From: a bacterium
GTDB lineage: Bacteria; Patescibacteriota; Minisyncoccia; Phycocordibacterales; Phycocordibacteraceae
Length of the DNA stretch: 42,462 nucleotides
Assembly: GCA_023267755.1 (NCBI GenBank)
Contig: JAHFMR010000002.1
Location: 1-42,462 of the forward strand
Direction: 5' to 3'
Both the position numbers and the translations under genes were made by a program. This document shows, in pieces, positions 38,657 to 42,462 of the stretch. The notes below the pieces were generated by a model. The model was not told where the DNA came from and searched no databases. It worked only from the letters and a program-made list of their open reading frames with translations. The first letter of the stretch is position 1, and every line of letters begins with the position of its first letter.

Positions 38657-40393
38657 ATGTTTCCCCTCCACGATCCGCTCACCGACGCATTGCGTCAAGA
38701 ACTCGCTTCCTATGACGACCTTACTGCCGCGCTCCTCGTCAGACGCGGCGTGATGACACGCGACGCGGCAGAACGATTCTTAAATCCCTCCTATGATCTA
38801 CACCTGCATGATCCACTCCTGATGAATGATATGCCGAAGGCCGCGCGGCGACTCGCCGATGCTATTTTGAATAATGAAAAAATTGCAGTGTGGAGTGATT
38901 ATGACTGCGACGGCATCCCGGGTGCCGTCGTGCTGCACGATTTCTTGAAGAAGGTTGGCGCCGACTTTGAGAACTATATTCCGCATCGCCATAACGAAGG
39001 GTACGGGATGAATGTCGTAGGTATCGAACAGCTCGCTGCAAGCGGCGTAACGCTCGTCGTCACGGTCGATTCCGGCATCACTGATAGTGAGCCCATTGAG
39101 CGCGCTCGCGCGCTCGGAATGGACGTTATCGTTACTGATCATCACTTGCCTGCCCTGAGCGAAGTCGAAGGGCCCGCACTCCCAAATGCGTTCGCGATAG
39201 TAAATCCCAACGCGCGTGCCGACGAAGCGTATCCCTTCCACGACCTCTGCGGTGCCGGTGTCGCATGGAAGCTCGTCTGCGCCACATTTGCTACTGAGCC
39301 GTCGCTCCGCGAGAAAGCTCCGCTCGGCTGGGAGAAATGGCTCCTCGATATGGTGGGTCTCGCGACCATCGCCGACATGGTAGGGCTCACTGGCGAGAAT
39401 CGCGTACTTGCGACCTATGGTCTCTTGGTTATGCGTAAGTCGCCACGCATCGGTCTACAGAAACTTTGTCGCACGATGCGTGTCGAGCAGCGCGCCATTA
39501 CTGAAGACGACGTCGGCTTTATGATCGCGCCGCGGGTGAATGCAGCGAGCCGGATGGGGGATGCCCGCGATGCGTTCCGTCTCTTCACCACCACCGACGA
39601 AGCCGAGGCCGACCTTCTCGCGAAGAAGCTCGAGAAGGCGAACCGCACTCGTAAGGCAGAGGCGGGAGCGATTACGCGCGCAGTGCATACACGTCTGAAG
39701 GAGCGCGAGCTGCGCAGTGTAATAGCGCTCGGGGACCCCGAGTGGCGGCCCGCACTCCTCGGCCTCGTCGCGGGGACCATTGCTGATGAATATGAGCGGC
39801 CTGTCTTCCTCTGGGGGAGAGAAGGGAATATGCGACTGAAAGGGTCGATGCGGAGCGGTGGTGACACGCACGCACTCGACCTGATGCGCGCGACAGTGGA
39901 CACCTTTGAAGGCTTCGGCGGGCACGCGGCCGCGGGCGGTTTCACTGTTCTTGATGAAGCTGTTTTCTATCTTGAAGATCGTTTGGTGACAGCCCACGCA
40001 CTACTTGAGACGCGAGAGAGCGACGACTTCTCCGAACACGCCGACGCAGTGATCACTCCCGAGGAGGCGACCGAGTCATTCTTGAAGAAGATAGAGAAGC
40101 TCTCTCCTTTTGGGATGCAGAACACCAAACCTGCGTTTCTACTACGCGAGGTGACGGTGCGTGGAGTTTCGCGCTTCGGAAAAGGGGAGGAGCATTTGAA
40201 GTTAAAAATTGATTCTTCTGCCGGGCGCGGGAGTATCGACGCGGTCACCTTCTTCGCCAAGGGCGCCGTCGCACGCGCTGCCTCGGAGCTATCAGCGGGG
40301 AGCCGCGCGCACCTGCTCGCGCATCTCGAACGCGACACCTTCAGTCGCGGCAATCCGGTGCGACTGCGATTGATTAATATCCGTTTGGTATAG
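38657..40393 (+). CDS. recJ: Single-stranded-DNA exonuclease RecJ
   Basis: 578 residues, 5'-3' exonuclease in recombination and repair. DHH motifs: WSDYDCDGIPGA (usually DYDVDG), VTVDSGITD, VIVTDHH, NPNARADEAYPF, GLATIADMV. The DHHA1 part includes GFGGHAAAGGFT, followed by the OB fold. Just after DHH there is an in-frame insert, ALSEVEGPAL, encoded by a palindromic repeat (39153-39172). A ribonuclease HI gene follows after 8 nt. Confidence 0.94.
   Translation: MFPLHDPLTDALRQELASYDDLTAALLVRRGVMTRDAAERFLNPSYDLHLHDPLLMNDMPKAARRLADAILNNEKIAVWSDYDCDGIPGAVVLHDFLKKVGADFENYIPHRHNEGYGMNVVGIEQLAASGVTLVVTVDSGITDSEPIERARALGMDVIVTDHHLPALSEVEGPALPNAFAIVNPNARADEAYPFHDLCGAGVAWKLVCATFATEPSLREKAPLGWEKWLLDMVGLATIADMVGLTGENRVLATYGLLVMRKSPRIGLQKLCRTMRVEQRAITEDDVGFMIAPRVNAASRMGDARDAFRLFTTTDEAEADLLAKKLEKANRTRKAEAGAITRAVHTRLKERELRSVIALGDPEWRPALLGLVAGTIADEYERPVFLWGREGNMRLKGSMRSGGDTHALDLMRATVDTFEGFGGHAAAGGFTVLDEAVFYLEDRLVTAHALLETRESDDFSEHADAVITPEEATESFLKKIEKLSPFGMQNTKPAFLLREVTVRGVSRFGKGEEHLKLKIDSSAGRGSIDAVTFFAKGAVARAASELSAGSRAHLLAHLERDTFSRGNPVRLRLINIRLV
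39153..39172. repeat. Small palindromic repeat inside recJ
   Basis: CCCTGAGCGAAGTCGAAGGG, of the imperfect palindrome type TTCGAC-N3/4-CTCAGGGC that is dispersed in many bacterial genomes. It is translated in frame. Confidence 0.5.
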
Positions 40394-40401
40394 TTACCGC
40401 T

Positions 40402-40821
40402 ATGCAATTCACTATTCACGCCGATGGCGGATCGAGAGGGAACCCGGGGCCCGCGGGTGCGGGCGCGATGATCCGCGATGCGCTCGGCAACTCGGTCGCG
40501 AGCGTCTCCCAATTCCTCGGGACCCGCACCAACAACTTCGCCGAGTACGAGGCGGTCATCCTCGCTTTTACCGCGATAGCGAAGCTCGTCGGGGAAGGGG
40601 AGGTTGGCGCGACTGACGTGGCAGTAAAGATGGACAGTGAACTCGTAGTGAAACAGATGAAGGGTATCTATAAAGTGAAGCATCCGACGATGAAAGAGCA
40701 GTACGCGCGCTTAGTGCAGGCGACTGCTCCATTTAAGAGTGTCTCCTTCACCCACGTCCCGCGGGAAGAGAACTCTGACGCCGACGCCCTCGCGAACGAA
40801 GCGATGGATCGTGGGGCATAA
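40402..40821 (+). CDS. rnhA: Ribonuclease HI
   Basis: 139 residues. IHADGGSRGNPGPAG (Asp), TNNFAEYEAVI (Glu), VKMDSELVVKQM (Asp) and REENSDADALANEA (last Asp) complete the DEDD site. Removes RNA from RNA/DNA hybrids. TATAGT ends 7 nt before ATG 40402, so it has its own leaderless promoter inside the recJ 3' end. Confidence 0.93.
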   Translation: MQFTIHADGGSRGNPGPAGAGAMIRDALGNSVASVSQFLGTRTNNFAEYEAVILAFTAIAKLVGEGEVGATDVAVKMDSELVVKQMKGIYKVKHPTMKEQYARLVQATAPFKSVSFTHVPREENSDADALANEAMDRGA

Positions 40822-40839
40822 ATGATTTCGCCGTTAATA

Positions 40840-40865
40840 AAAAGGACCACTCGCGTGGTCCTTTT
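40840..40865. terminator. Bidirectional terminator between rnhA and the 97-aa gene
   Basis: AAAAGGACCAC-TCGC-GTGGTCCTTTT, 11-bp stem with A and T tracts on both sides. Confidence 0.85.
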
Positions 40866-40886
40866 GATTCTTGAGGTGATGTCCGG

Positions 40887-41180
40887 TCAATCCTCCATTT
40901 CAGGATCGCTCACAATGAGCGCCGCCGAGTGGGCTATAACCAGATGAGTGTCATCGTATTCCTTCACGATTTTGCCATCGACAGAGCATACTGCGACGCG
41001 ACCGGTCTTTTCTGGTGTTGATTTAACCACCATATAGAAACAATCGTCGTCTTTGCCCGCTAAAGCTTCAGAATATGAAGTACCTTGAAACCGAAACACC
41101 TTGCCGCTGCCAGGTTTCAAATCACCAAGCTTGGTAAGTTTTTCGGTCTTGTCTTGTTCAGCCATTCTGACTACTTTCAT
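40887..41180 (-). CDS. Small soluble protein, unknown, 97 aa
   Basis: MKVVRMAEQDKTEKL start, then a compact alpha/beta domain (GKVFRFQGTSYSEAL, DDDCFYMVVKSTP, GRVAVCSVDGKIVKEYD) of no recognised family; three or four beta strands suggest a small barrel. ATG 41180 is set by GGAGGG 4 nt upstream, a strong Shine-Dalgarno. The open frame extends to 41270 without support. Shares the bidirectional terminator 40840-40865. Confidence 0.7.
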   Translation of the reverse strand: MKVVRMAEQDKTEKLTKLGDLKPGSGKVFRFQGTSYSEALAGKDDDCFYMVVKSTPEKTGRVAVCSVDGKIVKEYDDTHLVIAHSAALIVSDPEMED

Positions 41181-41297
41181 AATTCCCTCCAAAATGAGCA
41201 TTTCGATTACCCTGTATATAGGGAGAGCTTGTACCGCGATTACCGTACCGCACATCTCGACAACTAGCAAGTTGCGCTGGCTTGCTACGATAGGGGT

Positions 41298-42462
41298 ATG
41301 AACTACCTCCTCGCCATCGTTTCAGGATTTGCGAGCGGAGTGTTCCTCCGCTCGCTTTTTTATGTCTCGTGGACACTGCCGGTGTTCATACTTTTACTTG
41401 CTGCGATTCTTATCACGGCCCCGCGGCTGCTCGAGGGGCAGCCGCGTCCCGCTTACTTACTCGGCGCATTATTCTTTTTATTTGTTGCGCTTGGCATAGC
41501 GCGAGCTGCTATTGCTGACACGCCGCTCCCCGACACCTTCGCTCGCGATCTGCGCCATCGCGTGTCGTATCACGCCACTGTGGTGGGCGACCCCGATCTT
41601 CGCGACGCGAACCAGCGTGTCTTGTTACGTGTCGAGACCTCTGATGCGACAACGCTTATGCTCGCGGTGGCGCCGCGTTTCCCGAGTGTCTCAGTGGGCG
41701 ACCAGGTATATGTGTCGGGTACACTCGCAGTGCCGCAGCCATTTGCGAGCGAGGGCGGACGTGTCTTCCGGTATGACAAATATCTGCAACGCGGAGGCGT
41801 GCGCTTCATTCTCAACTTCGCGTACCTGCGCGTGGAGTCATCAGCTCCGTGGTATTCAGTCTCCGCTGCGCTCGCGCGTATCAAACATCTCTTTCTCTCC
41901 GGTCTCCAAGCGACACTCCCCGAGCCCTACGCGTCACTCGCGAGCGGTGTCGTGATAGGAGGGAAGTCGGGGCTCGGTGCCGACCTACAACAAGCATTCG
42001 TCACGAGCGGCCTCGTGCAAATTATTGTTCTCTCCGGCTACAACGTGATGATCGTCGCCGAGTGGGTGATGGCTGGCCTCGCCCTCTTCGCGCTGTCACG
42101 CCGCTCACGCGCACTCGCTGGCGCACTCGCGCTTATCCTCTTCGTCGCAACTGCAGGATTCTCTTCGACCGCCGTACGCGCGATGATTATGGCGCTCATC
42201 GCGCTCTTTGCGCGCGCCACTGCGCGCACCTACGCCGCCAGCCGCGCGCTCCTTTTCGTGATACTTGTGATGCTGATCTGGAATCCGCTCTACCTCGTGT
42301 TCGATCCGGGCTTCGGCCTCTCAGTCGCGGCGACTGCCGGCCTTATTTGGCTTGCGCCGATCATTGAACGATGGTTAGGCGTGAGCTTCTGGAAGAACAT
42401 TTTGGCGACAACACTCGCTGCACAAATCGCCGTGCTCCCACTATTGCTCTATGACACCGGCA
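41298..42462 (+). CDS. comEC: ComEC/Rec2 DNA-uptake channel protein (3' end off window)
   Basis: 388 residues visible. The N-terminal transmembrane helices (LLAIVSGFASGVFLRSLF and two more) precede an extracellular OB-fold-like DUF4131 region (GDQVYVSGTLAVPQPF, RVFRYDKYLQRGG). The Competence domain begins at SGVVIGGKSGLG, with GLVQIIVLSGYNVMIV and AVRAMIMALIALFAR, several more helices following. This protein moves single-stranded DNA across the membrane during transformation. TGC TACGAT ends 6 nt before ATG 41298 (leaderless). The C-terminal metallo-beta-lactamase domain, if present, lies beyond the window. Confidence 0.93.
   Translation, partial: MNYLLAIVSGFASGVFLRSLFYVSWTLPVFILLLAAILITAPRLLEGQPRPAYLLGALFFLFVALGIARAAIADTPLPDTFARDLRHRVSYHATVVGDPDLRDANQRVLLRVETSDATTLMLAVAPRFPSVSVGDQVYVSGTLAVPQPFASEGGRVFRYDKYLQRGGVRFILNFAYLRVESSAPWYSVSAALARIKHLFLSGLQATLPEPYASLASGVVIGGKSGLGADLQQAFVTSGLVQIIVLSGYNVMIVAEWVMAGLALFALSRRSRALAGALALILFVATAGFSSTAVRAMIMALIALFARATARTYAASRALLFVILVMLIWNPLYLVFDPGFGLSVAATAGLIWLAPIIERWLGVSFWKNILATTLAAQIAVLPLLLYDTG

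Noticed and set aside
1-42462. CRISPR array or insertion sequence
   Set aside because: No regularly spaced direct repeats and no transposase-like reading frame were seen.

Overview
The window looks like part of a small, streamlined genome of the candidate phyla radiation (Patescibacteria), most likely a Parcubacteria/Kaiserbacteria-type member. This is inferred from content: a type IV pilus locus with large secreted pilin-like proteins, a divergent phosphoglycerate kinase, an intein-bearing UvrD helicase, RNase Y, RarA, ComEC and ComM, many short secreted proteins of unknown function, very tight gene packing, and UGA used as a normal stop. No ribosomal RNA gene is present, so the placement rests on gene style only.

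Layout. 1-4324 (minus): three-gene membrane/secreted operon ending in a VirB6/TrbL-like protein cut by the window edge. 4422-6046: two coupled secreted proteins, one with a peptidoglycan-binding domain. 6043-7375: rsmA and a BamE-like lipoprotein. 7379-10399: UvrD/PcrA helicase with a 366-residue intein in motif III. 10450-11654: LysM/M23 cell-wall peptidase without a normal start codon for its signal peptide. 11666-15635 (minus): comM, a DksA/TraR zinc finger protein, a membrane protein, a NYN nuclease-like protein, rpsO. 15729-17713: XerC/D recombinase, a small protein, exonuclease III. 17714-18132: gene-poor stretch with a DnaA box, possible coupled micro-ORFs, a terminator and a perfect parS palindrome. 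18133-20506: cca, tRNA-Arg, tRNA-Gly, yraN, tRNA-Pro. 20536-21720: anchored trypsin-like protease. 21727-24066: A+T-richer accessory island with an HTH/LAGLIDADG-like protein running into tRNA-Gly(TCC), a tRNA-Trp-like structured element, a small basic exported protein and a DUF5343 protein. 24067-30477: rarA, HU, rny, a small basic protein, clpP, a one-helix membrane protein, ppa, nusA. 30635-36324: type IV pilus pilB-pilC facing a three-gene prepilin operon. 36374-41180: tpiA-pgk, HIT protein, recJ-RNase HI, a small protein. 41298-end: comEC, incomplete.

Working together: PilB/PilC and the prepilins, ComEC, ComM, RecJ and RarA form a plausible DNA-uptake and recombination set. NusA, RNase Y, RpsO, RsmA, Cca, ClpP and Ppa are housekeeping.

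The strongest global signal is promoter layout. For 19 genes a -10 box, often the extended form TGnTATAnT, ends only 6-9 nt before the start codon with no Shine-Dalgarno sequence, so the mRNAs should be leaderless or nearly so. A minority of small genes has a clear Shine-Dalgarno, a longer leader and its own terminator. Promoters with longer leaders have -35 boxes spaced 16-17 nt from the -10.
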